Assembly: GCA_900491605.1 (NCBI GenBank)
Contig: UESW01004560.1
Coordinates: 409,043-473,042, forward strand
DNA: 64,000 nucleotides
Direction of reading: 5' to 3'
DNA from: Calamus simplicifolius
Taxonomy: Eukaryota; Streptophyta; Magnoliopsida; Arecales; Arecaceae
Shown: piece by piece, positions 24,495 through 35,100 of the stretch
Position numbering within the stretch: position 1 is the stretch's first letter
Layout: the number at the start of each line of letters is the position of its first letter
Notes under the pieces: model-generated
The model's database searches: none
The model's input: only the letters and a program-made list of their open reading frames with translations
Told to the model about the DNA's origin: nothing
Program-made: the position numbers and the translations under genes

Positions 24495-24968
24495 TTCTTA
24501 TTATGGGTCAGTTTTCAAACTTTCTAGTTAGGTTCTTAATCGAATTAGCTAGATGGGAAGAGTTTTTCATGTGAAGAAAGACAATTAGTCAGTGGATTTC
24601 ATTGTAGATCTAAGTAAGAGGCTGACTCGGGCCTTAAGTATCTCAAGAATTTGAATGTATACACTTTTCTAGCTAAGAAGGAATGGAAGCTACTAAATGT
24701 AAGGGAGCACCATGGGTGAATGTGAGTAACAATGTGTTCTATGCATGGAGAGTTTGGCGTGAGAGTTAAAAGAAATTTGATTGAGTTTTTCTCTATGTGG
24801 AAATATCTAAGCCGAGTTCTGAATACTTTTTGGAGCTGTACTTCATTTCAGCTGGGTAATAAATTATCTGTTATATTTTAATTTTTTTTTTGGATTGAGT
24901 CATTTTCTCTATTTCATATCTTATAGTAGATTGGCTCAATGTAAGAGCTGGAGATCTTTTCCTTTCAA
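24495..24968. other. No recognisable gene
   Basis: AT-rich sequence between the copia LTR and a candidate MITE. Short frames only, with no motif identified. It may be older retroelement debris. Confidence 0.5.
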
Positions 24969-25299
24969 GGCTACGTTTGAAATAGGGAATAAAAGGAAAT
25001 ATTCTCTAGATATCTCTTCTTATTTCCAAAAGTTATAATTACGAAGAATAGCTGGAAATGAAGTTAACCAAAGAATAACCCATGGTTAACCATGGGTTAT
25101 CCCCTCAATTTATTCCCTAGGGAATGCAGGAATAGCTAGTTATCCCTCCAAATAAGAGTAAAACAAAGTTTTATGGATCTACCTTTTTGCATTTGATATG
25201 ATCAATGGAATAGACAGAGGATATCCTAGGGATAGCCAGAGGATAAACTCTATCCTGTACACTTATCCAGGAATAGTGTTTTTTCTATCAAACACTACC
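24969..25299. mobile_element. Candidate MITE
   Basis: Ends in a weak inverted repeat: GGCTACGTTTGA at 24969-24980 against the complement of TCAAACACTACC at 25288-25299 (GGTAGTGTTTGA). The interior is AT-rich with inner palindromes (GGTTAACCATGGGTTA, TCCCTAGGGAAT). No perfect target duplication was found, so superfamily (hAT or PIF) is undecided. Confidence 0.35.
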
Positions 25300-25309
25300 T
25301 AAAAGTCTG

Positions 25310-25437
25310 ATCATCTTGAGGATCTGCTTGATCTTCTCTCTCCCTTAAGACCCACAAAGATTGCTGATTTTCCTTACTGGAAGCTTTCTAGTAATGATTC
25401 TTTTACTGTTAAATCTTTCTACAGGTAATTAACATTG
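25310..25437 (+). pseudogene. Older LINE fragment (zf-RVT region)
   Basis: Translates as DLLSPLRPTKIADFPYWKLS followed by SNDSFTVKSFYR. The W-x-x-S-N-D-x-F-T-V-K-S-F-Y pattern is typical of the region just before the zinc-binding reverse transcriptase domain of plant LINEs. It was the target into which the next LINE inserted. Confidence 0.55.
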
Positions 25438-25545
25438 AAGGAAAGGTATTTACTATGTTTGCGGTTGCTCTTGTGTACTTTCCACTGTTGCTCTGGCGAT
25501 TTCCGAGCGATTTCTGCACGATTTCCGCGCGAATTTCGTTGCTGT

Positions 25546-25806
25546 TATCGTGTAAGTCTTGCCCTCCCTCGGCGATAGCTGTGGTGGATTGGCCGATAGG
25601 TGTGGCGACTTCATTTTGCTGTGGCGGAGTTACAGGGGTTTTGCTACAGTGAATTTGACGCGCCCGTTTTTAAAGCTCTATCGTGTAAGTCTTGCTCTCC
25701 CTCGGCGATAGCTGTGGTGTTTTGGCCGATAGGTGTGGCGTCTTCTTTTGCTGTGGCGGAGTTACAGGGGTTTTGCTACAGTGAATTTGACGCGCCCGAT
25801 TCTTAA
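25546..25806 (+). promoter_or_regulatory. Two 133-bp direct repeats in LINE 5' UTR
   Basis: TATCGTGTAAGTCTTGC starts near 25546 and again near 25679. Both copies continue through CCTCGGCGATAGCTGTGGTG, GGCCGATAGGTGTGGCG, GCTGTGGCGGAGTTACAGGG and AATTTGACGCGCCCG. Position just upstream of ORF1 resembles the repeated promoter monomers of mammalian L1 elements; the promoter role is inferred. Confidence 0.7.
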
Positions 25807-25926
25807 AGCACTCTTCCTTTGCTTTAAGATTCGGGATCCGGCCGTTTCTTCCGCTGATCTCCGGCGATCCCCGCCGGTTGGGTTTCTTGCTTCATCCGTG
25901 CTATCGTGGTGAGGCTCTGTTTCCCT

Positions 25927-27048
25927 ATGGCCTCCGATCGAGCTGCGGGAGGTCCGGCTTCGAGCAGAAGGGGATTTGAGCAGGGGTTTAAATGGGTATC
26001 GTCGTCTCCCTCTCCGGCGGAGGTTGCGACACTTGAAGCATGTTTTCCGGCCGTCGTCCAAGTCCCAGAGACGCTGTTGGAAGATGAAATGTCTGAATGG
26101 AAGCTCAGGGCAGTCCTCGCCCGCTCTTTCATGAGGTGGGTTCCGGCCGAAGCCTATATCAGGGAATTCCGCAGAGCTGGGATCTCGGGTTCTATCGTCC
26201 CAATCTGCCTCTCATTCCGGTGCTATATCTTTCGATTTGAAGACCCGGGAGCATGTGAGCTGGTTCTTAATCGCCCATGGGTGGTTAATGGCCAGATAAT
26301 TGGGATGGAAGCCTGGAAATCGGAGTTCTTCCCGGCTGCTGACTCCATCTCCTCTGCTTTGATTTGGATGAGACTGCCTAATCTCCCGATGGAGTTCTGG
26401 CGTGAGGACATTCTTAGGATGATCACGGAGCCTGCGGGGAGCTTCTTCGGAGCTGATTCTGCTACTCAGATGAAGAACCGAGGCGGCTTTGCCAGGGTGG
26501 CCGTCCGCGTTGATCTTCTTCGCCCACTGCGTCCAGGGACTCGAATCCAGGGGACTCAGGGACCGTTTTGGCAGCAATTCATCTTCGAATCGGTGGAAGG
26601 AATCTGTCCCAAGTGTGGCTCTCTGCATTTGGCTGGATCCTGCTCGCTGGCGTCCTTCGTCTGATGCGAAGGAGGATGACAATGGCCCTGTTTTCGGGCC
26701 GTGGATGGCGGCCGTTCGTCAACGGAGGTCTGTGCTGAAGGCCTCCCCGGCAGCTGATTCTTCAGTGTCGAAGCCTTCTCGCCTGTTTCTTCTCCGTGCC
26801 CTGTCCCTCAACCCGGTTCTTCTTCGTTGGAGGTGTCTGAGGGATGGCAGATTCCGGCGAAGATGGCTCGGAGGCGCCTCCCTGCGTCGCTGCTGGGTGC
26901 CTCGGCTACTCAATTTCAACTGGGGGAGACAAACAGTGCTGGATTAGTGGCCGTGCCGGTTTCCTTGGTGCGTGCCGGTTTCAAGGTATCCTCTGCTGGG
27001 AAGAAGAATATCAATCAGGTAGCAGTCCCTGATCTTTCTCTCAAATAA
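25927..27048 (+). pseudogene. LINE ORF1 (DUF4283 / zinc-knuckle nucleic-acid-binding protein)
   Basis: Start chosen at ATG 25927 (MASDRAAGG); an in-frame upstream GTG at 25906 is less likely. A DUF4283-like domain spans roughly residues 50-200: SFMRWVPAEAYIREFRRAG, FRFEDPGACELVLNRPWVVN, WMRLPNLPMEFW and GGFARVAVRVDL. It ends with a zinc knuckle CPKCGSLHLAGSC (C-x2-C-x3-H-x4-C, one residue short of the usual spacing). A frameshift near 26630 shifts the frame, which then continues with GPVFGPWMAAVRQRR, the usual sequence after the knuckle. It would coat LINE RNA; this copy is frameshifted. Confidence 0.85.
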
Positions 27049-27507
27049 CTCCCAATCCATTTGCCTCTCTGGGATCTGGATCCAATGTAGGGGGCCAAGT
27101 GGAAATCAGGGATGGGTGTTCGGGTCCCCTTAAGCGGGCCAGACCGGTTGATAGTCTGCCCCCAAGATCAGTCACTAGAGTGGAAAAGAAAAAAGGAAAA
27201 GGCAAGAGCTCTAATATCAAATGTAAAGTGGACCTTATCCCTTCTTCACCTACTAAATCTGAGCCCTCCGGTCGTCGGGCCGTTGCTCTGGGCAGTGAGG
27301 TCACCACTGTAGCTATTATGGGGCAGGAATTAGTCTCCTTATCAACTGTAGATTCCCACAGGTCTGTAGAAACTGTACCTAGCTCAGGTACTCTGCAGAC
27401 TCATGGCTCACATTATTCGGAGGGTGGCACCCCGTCTGTAGGGCGCCTTTCAGATTATGTTATGGATGAGGACCAGGGGGGGCCCCCTCTACCTCCAGTT
27501 AGTTTTA

Positions 27508-30500
27508 TGAAGATCTTATTATGGAATGTTCGAGGTGCTAGTAAGCCCTCATTTCGGTCCTCCTTTGGTAGATTGCTTCAACTTCATCATTTTGATATAT
27601 GTGTTCTCTTGAAACCAGGCTGTCGGGGGATACCTTGTTACGATTCCGGAGACAGATTGCCCGGTCTTGGTCCTCTTATGCAGTGGAGGCTGTGGGTATG
27701 TCTGGTGGTATTTTGGCCATTTGGCGTGATCAGCTGTTACGATTGAAGCTTTTCATCATTGTAACCAGCAGATTGGCCTTGTTGTCAAGGAAGGGACCTC
27801 TAATCCCTGGCTCCTTTCGGCAGTCTATGCCAGTACGGACTACCGGGAGAGACGGGTCCTTTGGTCCGAGCTGCTTTCCCTCCTTGATCGAGGTCTTCCT
27901 TCTATTATTGCTGGTGATTTTAACTGTATCACTGAGGCTAGTGAAAAGCGGGGAGGCAGAAGAGTTACTAGCTCAGCTGATATCAATGAATTTAGGTCCT
28001 TTATTGGTTCCTCTGGGCTGATGGATTTGGGGTACTCGGGGCCCCAATTTACTTGGTGTAATAATCGGCAGGGGTCTGCTCGTGTGTGGGAGAGATTGGA
28101 CAGAGCTCTTGCCTCGGCTCTGTGGACTCAGATGTACCCGGCAGCTTCTGTTACTCATCTCCCTAGGATCGCCTCTGATCACTGCCCCATTTTGATATCT
28201 ACTGAGGCTGAGCTCCATCAGAGAAAGCAATTCAAATTCGAGCGGTTTTGGACATTCCATTCGGCAGCTCGCACAATCATTTCTCAGACTTGGCACCTAC
28301 CTGTAAGAGGCAATGCTGTTTATAGGCTATCTCGTCGTCTTTTGTTGACCAGCCGTAGATTGTCTAGATGGAATAAACAGGAGGTTGGGGATCTGGTTAG
28401 ACAAGTGGAGCAGGTCGAAGCCACTATCAGTGCTCTTCAGGCTAAGGAGGACCACGACGGACTTCTTTTGGACTCTGATCTCTCCCTTCTGCGAGAGAAT
28501 CTTGCTCATCACCATTCCCTTCTTCGGCAGCAGGAGGTGTTTTGGAGGCAGAGATCCAGGATTCAGTGGATCTGTGAAGGGGACCGCAATACCAGATTTT
28601 TTCACCAGGTCACACTCCGTCGGAGGGCTGCTAACAAGATTCGGAGGTTGGTCGATGATGAGGGACATTTCCTGGATGATATTCAATCTATTCGGTCCCA
28701 GCTTCTCCATTTCTTCCGCTCTAGGTGGACTGAGACCACTGCTGTGGGTGCTCCGGTTTTCAGGTTGATAATTCCAGGAAAGTTTCCTCTGAGGAGAATG
28801 CTATGCTGGTCAAGCCTATTTCTGTGGAGGAGATTCGTCGAGCTCTCTGGGATCTTGGTCCGGATAAGGCTCCGGGGCCTGATGGTTTCCCTCCATTCTT
28901 TTTCCGTCACTATTGGGATATAGTGGGGCAGGAGGTTGTTATGGCGGTCCAGTTTGTTTTCCAATCTAAACTCATTCCTAAGGATTGGAACAGGACTCTT
29001 ATCACTTTAGTGCCTAAGTGCACTAATGCTTCTATTCCTCAGCACTTCAGGCCAATCAGCTTATGCACTACTTTATATAAGGTCTGTGCCCGCCTTCTTG
29101 CTAGCCGTCTCTGCGAGGTGATTCCCCGTATTATTTCTGCTGAACAGGGGGCTTTCATCAGAGGGCGTTCTATCTCGGATAATATCCTTATTACTCAGGA
29201 GTTTATGCATGATCTGCAGAGAGCCCCAGCTAGACGGTGTCTTATGGCTGTCAAACTTGACATGGAGAGAGCTTACGATAGACTGAGTTGGGCTTTTCTT
29301 CAAAGCTCTCTTCAGGAGTTTGGTTTTGACGGGGTGTTTATTGAGTGGATTATGGCTTGTATTCAGAGGCCTTCCTTTGCTTTGGTTATTAACGGGGGTT
29401 TGACTGAGTTTTTCCAGTCTTCGGTAGGGTTACGTCAGGGCTGCCCTCTATCCCCCTTGTTGTTCATTTTGGCCGCGGACGATCTTTCCCGAGCTTTTTA
29501 TCAGGCTCAATGTGATCGGGCGATTGTCCCTTTTATGGATGGGGTTGGCGGTCCTTCTGTCTCTCATCTCATGTTTGCTGATGACTGCATTATCCTGGGT
29601 CAGGCCTCTATTGAAAATGCGGTTTCTGTTGATTCTATTCTGCAGCGGTATTGTCAGGCCTCGGGTCAGAAGGTCAATTATCTTAAATCTTCCATCTGCT
29701 TTAGCCCGAAGACTTCCAGGTCTATTAAAGCAGCCATTATCTCTTTGCTGGGTATCTCTACTCAGACTGACCGTTTATGTATCTGGGGATTCCCATGACC
29801 GGTAGACGTCCTCGTTGCTCTGACTTTGCTGATTTAGAGAGGAGGGTTCGTCAGCGTATTGAGGGATGGCAGGTTACCGGCCTATCTATGATGGCCAGAG
29901 TCACCATTATTCGATCGGTTCTTTCCTCTCTGCCTCTCTATTTGCTTTCGAATGCGGCCATCCCTATTACTTGCCTTCGGAGGATTGAGAGAATTTCAGA
30001 GACTTCCTTTGGGCCTCCATGCAAGATGGGCACGGCACTCATCTATTATCTTGGGATATGATATGTATGCCTATTCAGGAAGGTGGTCTCGGGATCCAAT
30101 CTCTGAGGATCAGACGGCAAGCCCTCTTGGCCAGACATGCTTCTCGTTTCCTTCTGGAGCCGCAATGTCTGTGGAGTTCTCTTATGCGGGCGAGGTATGG
30201 TGAATGGAAGCCTGGGGAGTGTATTGGGCCGCCCAGGGGGTGCTCCTTCTTTTGGAAGGAGGTATGTCATTATGGTGAGTCTATTCTTAAGAAAACTACA
30301 TGGATGATTGGAGATGGTCATTCTGTTGATGTGATTCAGGACTCCTGGATATCTGAGCTCCCTCTTTCTCAGTGGCCTTCTTTTATCAACATTGATGTCC
30401 CCCCAAGATGAAGGTTAGGGATTTGATTTCTTTAGATCCCCCTTCTTGGGATACCGATAGAGTGATCAGGTTCTTTGGTGATGAGCTCTCTCGGCGGATT

Positions 30501-31612
30501 TTATCTATTCCTCTCACCTCCGGACCTTCGACGGATGCTAGAGTTTGGCAGAGATCCTGTCTTTCCAAAGCCCCTCTTAGGGATCTTATGAAGGTTTTCA
30601 GGCCCCAGCCCCTGGTCACGAAGGATGCTGCTTGGATCTGGTCGCTTCCTACTCTCCCCCGGGTCCAGGTATTCATCTGGAAGCTTCTTTGGGACTGTCT
30701 TCCGACGAGTGTCATGCTTTCCCGTAGGGGTTGCCTATCCAGCCGACTTGCTCTCTGTGTGGATTGGAGGATGAGACTGCGGATCATGCGATCTTCATAT
30801 GTCCACGAGCCAGGTTGATTTGGCAGATGATGGGTTACTCCTATAATGTGGGTGGTTCGGGATCCCTATGTTCCCTCTTCTTTCTTGATCTCCGGAGGGC
30901 TTCCCAGCATAAACAAGGTCTCTGGGCGATCACGGCTTATCAGATTTGGATATCGAGGAACCGCCTCATCTTCTCGATGATGTTACCACTCCACATCGGC
31001 TTGTTAGAAGGATCAGATCTTTGTCTGCGGATTATGCCCAAGCTTTTCATGTTGTTGGTCTTGAATCCTCTGGCCTCTGGGGTTCCCCTGCTGCTTCGGC
31101 AGCGAACCGGCATACGGTTTTCATTTCCTGGGAGCCCCCCCACCAGGGTTTATCAAAATCAACTTCGATGGGAGTGTCCGTGGCAGAGCTGCTGGGTCTG
31201 CGTTTATCATTCGTGGTCCTCAGGGTGATATGCTGGCTGCGGGTGGTTTGGTACCCTTGATTCCTCTGTCCCTATGATTGAACTTTATGCAGCTTGGGCA
31301 GGTATTTCTTATGCCTCTCAGCACTTCCATGCTCATCGTCTCGTTATCGAGGGTGATTCGATGACGGTTATCCGATGGCTGAGAAAGGAGAATATTTTCA
31401 ACGGCCCCAGTATTCCTATTCTCAGGGACACATGGTCTATTTTACAGAGAGTTGGTTCTGTCCGGATTCGTCATATCTACCGTGAAGCCAACTCGGCGGC
31501 CGATTGGATAGCAGCATTTGTGGCTCAGCATGCTGCTGGTTGGATTTGGCGGCTGGGTGATCCCTGCCCCTCTGTATTACAGCAATTTTGTATTCTGACA
31601 TATCATGGGTAA
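27508..31612 (+). pseudogene. LINE ORF2: endonuclease, reverse transcriptase, RNase H
   Basis: Starts around MKILLWNVRGASKP (27508), the apurinic-type endonuclease opening; its end has GLMDLGYSGPQFTWCNNRQG and the catalytic IASDHCPI (about 28170). RT at 28803-29798 has DKAPGPDGFPPFFFRHYW, QGAFIRGRSISDNIL, GLRQGCPLSPLLF and the FADD box at about 29574. A zf-RVT domain follows (AAWIWSLPTLPRVQVFIWKL near 30630, then C-x2-C...H-x4-C). RNase H at about 31150-31612 has FDGS, IELYAAW, EGDSMTVIRWL and REANSAADWIA. At least five frameshifts separate these blocks, so no intact polyprotein remains. Confidence 0.93.
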
Positions 31613-31670
31613 TTTGTACTAGATTAGTATGATTATCCGCTTGTACCAAAAAAAAAAAAAAGGAAAGGTA

Positions 31671-32138
31671 AAGGTTTTCCATTCGGTTTGCACTCAAAAT
31701 CAATCAGCATCTTAGAGAGATCCTATGTAAAAAAGGCTGTGCTGAGTGTTCTTCGAGTGTACTCAATGGAGACAAAGTTTGAGCCAAAGATGACACCAGA
31801 TGAACAATGGAAACAGCAGCATGACCTAATGGATTCATGGTCTATATATTTTATCCTCGATGGAGCTATGTAGATGTATGGATAAAATTTGAATCCAGAT
31901 TACGTGGATAACATGGGCCAATAAATTGCCCCATCACAGCAGTTCAATCCTGGCACGTAAAGAATCTCCTCGTGATCTTTCAATCACACGGTCGGAATAG
32001 ATACTTAGCCTCCAATCACACGGTTAGTATCAATAGTACTGGGGATCGCCCCTTTTCCCCCCGTTAATCCGGTCTCAGAACCCTCGCAGGGGTTTTCGCC
32101 GCTTCCACGGAGAGAGAGAGAGAGAGTGTGTGTGAGGA
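31671..32138 (+). promoter_or_regulatory. Upstream region of the rhomboid gene
   Basis: The 468 bases between LINE and start codon are all that separates the gene from the element. The last part is pyrimidine-rich and contains a (GA)n(GT)n run at 32109-32134 just before the ATG, a layout common in plant 5' UTRs. No clear TATA box was fixed. Confidence 0.4.
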
Positions 32139-35100
32139 ATGGCGCAGCTCCATCTCCTCTCGCTGCCCCCTGCGACCGCGGTCGGATTCCTTCGCGCCCG
32201 CCGGGCTTCCATGCTGGACATGCGCCGCACTTTCACTGCGCCGGCGGGCGCCACCGCCGTATCCTTTGATCCTCTCGGGCGGCGGAGCTTCTCCGCGCAC
32301 CTGAAGACGGCTCCTTTCGTGGCCCGGCGTGGCCAGTTCTGTTGTAAATGGGAAAACAAGGTCTTCTCCTCTGTCTCTCTCTGTTAATTTAGTTAATGAA
32401 TCGGTTTTTTATAGTGTTATGATGCAGTTGTTCAAGTATAAAAGCACGAAGCCACTTCGTAAGTTCTGGATGATTTGATGAGAATTTATGCTTCTTTTTT
32501 GTGCTTTATGTATGAAGTCGTGAGTTTGGATCAAATTGGTGGTGTAGTTGTTGGTTTTTGTTTAATGTGATATGTAAGTCTGTTGACATTGGAGATATTT
32601 TGCTCAAAGTTTGTGGTAATGAGTCGAATTGTTGTTCAATTGGCAGTTTACGAAACAGTTCACAAGTTCTCTCTGATTCTGGTTTATTTTTTCTATTGTT
32701 AATCTTGTTGCTGTGCGCTTGTGAAATTATGCAAAGCAGTGGAGTTTGATTATAATATAAATTGAAGCATGGACTGTGGACATGTTCCTCTACTTAAGAT
32801 TACTGGCTGCTTCTCTCCAGTTATGGGAACCTAGGTGTGGAAGATCACTGAAGTAGAAATAGTCAGTTAAAAAAATAAGTAAACAAAAATAAGGAGCTTT
32901 GAATTGCTAAACTTGCCTTGTAGAGCATGTGGGACCATTTGTTGCCCCTCCACTCCTGTAGATGGGGATGCCCCATGCCTTAGAGGCATCTTTCTCCCTC
33001 TCCTTTTAACCATAAGAGATGTTAAACAATGGCTCATAATCCTTTCAGCTCTGCATGTGAGGTGAGGTGAACCAGGAAATGATAAGTCAAGGGTGTCAAA
33101 GCAAGAAGAGGAAAGTCTAGAGGCAAATCCAAGTTAAGGGTGTCAAAGCAGGAGTGTTTCAAGTGTCACCAGAAAGGTCATTGAAGAAAGATTGCCCTCT
33201 ATTGAAGAATCAAGGAACTGATAGGAAGAATGCAGCTTCAAGTTCAGCTAGTGTTGCTACGTATGCTTCAGAGAAGAGAATCTTTTGGTAGCCTCGTCGA
33301 AAGGTAATGACTCACTATCTGACACATGAACATTGGATTCTACATGCTCATCACATTATACGTACATAGGAATTGGTTCCATAGTTATAAGGCCTGTGAT
33401 GCTGGTAGTGTGACATTGGGTGATAATTATTCTTGCAAGGCTGTGGAGATTAGTAGTGTTAGAATTAAGATGTTTGATGGTATAATCAGGACATTGGAGA
33501 ATGTAAAACATGTTCCTGAATTGAAAAAGAACTTGATTTCTCTAGGATAGTTAGAAAAGTAACTGTGTGGTTTTCAGCAGCTCCAAGTAGTGAAATTCTT
33601 AAGGTTTCTATAGGTGCTATGATTATGATGAAGGAAAAGCGGATAGAAAATAATTTGTACAGGTTATTGGGTAGTACAGCTATTGGTAATGGGTCTGCAT
33701 GTTCATCAACAGAGAATAGCTCAGATACTTTCAAACTCTGGCATATGCGGTTAGGGCATATCAATGAGCAGGGTTTGCAAGAACTACAGAAGAGAAATTG
33801 TTGGATGGGATTACATGGTGTCAAGTTGGGTTCCGTGAATTCTGTGTTTATGGTAAACAGAAGAGGGTTCAGTTCAGGTCCTCCTCATAGAGAAGCAAGC
33901 AGGTATTAGAGTATGTTTACTCAGATGTCTGGGGTTTAGCACAGATTGCAGCAAAAGGTGGAGCCAGGTATTTTGTGACATTTATTGATGATTTCTCCTG
34001 GAAGCTTTGGGTGTACTTTATGAGGGAGAAGAGTGATGTATTCTCTAGATTCAAGGAGTGAAAAGCCAGTGTTGAGAAACAGACAGGGAAGAGCGTGAAG
34101 TGCTTAAGGTCTGATAATGGGGGTGAGTACACATCTAATGAATTCACAAGTTTCTGCAAGAAAGAGGGAATTGAGAGGCATTTCACAGTTCCTTAGACAC
34201 CTCAGCAAAATGGGGTTGCAGAAAGGATGAACATGACACTATTAGAGAGAGCCAGAGCTATGAGATTACATGCAGGTTGTCCAAGCAATTTTGTACAGAA
34301 GTAGTGAATACAGCTTATTTTATTGTTAACAGGTCACCTTAGTGAAGTTAGAGGGAAAGTCTGCAGAAGCAGAACAGGTCTAAACAGGTAAGGATGTTGA
34401 CTATTATGTACTTAAGGTTTTTGGGTGTCCACTTATGCCTTAATCCTCAGTGATGAGAGAACAAAACTGGATTCAAAGTCTAGAAAATGCATCTTTATCG
34501 GGTATGAAAAGGAGTAAAGGATATAGACTTTGGGATCCTAAGGCGTAGAAGGTGATAGTTTGCATGGTTGTAGTCTTTGATGAGCAGGCTATGGTAAACA
34601 AGCAGGAATCATCTCAAGTAGAAACTATGGGTTCAAGTTTTAAGGTAAATGTGGAACTTAGACCAAACAGTCGTTCGAGTTCAGTTAAGCCAGCAGTTGA
34701 AATAAATGGCAGTGATGATGATTCAGAGAATACAGAAAGACAGCGGCATCAACAAGAACACAGTATTGCCATAGATAGACCCAGATGCACAATTAGACTC
34801 CCAGTCAGGTATCGTACAGACGATGAGTTAACTTCTTTTGCTTTACTAACCAGTGATGGAAACCTAGTTCTTTTCAGGAAGTAGTATTAGTTTCAGAAAA
34901 GAAAAAGTGGTTAGAGGCTATGGCTGAAGAGATGGAGTCACTGCATAAGAATCAAATATGGGAGTTGGCAGAACTCCCTAAGGGTAAAAGGGCAGTTGAG
35001 TGTAAGTGGGTCTACAGAAAGAAGGAAGGAGCTTCAGAGAAAGAAGGCATGAGATATAAAGCACGGTTGGTTGCTAAAGGGTACTTACAGAAGCAGGGGA

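Larger units (their letters stand above)
25449..31659 (+). mobile_element. Full-length L1-type LINE with RNase H
   Basis: A non-LTR element with 5' UTR, ORF1, ORF2 and a poly(A) tail at 31648-31660. It is bounded by an 11-bp direct repeat AAGGAAAGGTA at 25438-25448 and 31660-31670, as expected from target-primed reverse transcription. Length is about 6.2 kb, full for plant L1 elements. The intact tail and duplication point to fairly recent insertion, yet both ORFs have frameshifts. It lies 0.5 kb upstream of the rhomboid start codon. Confidence 0.93.

Noticed and set aside
26212..26682. Minus-strand frame of 156 codons in the LINE
   Set aside because: It is the antisense shadow of ORF1.
32139..32387. 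Stand-alone 82-residue gene
   Set aside because: It is exon 1 of the rhomboid read through its intron; the donor at 32344 gives an in-frame join to 38026.
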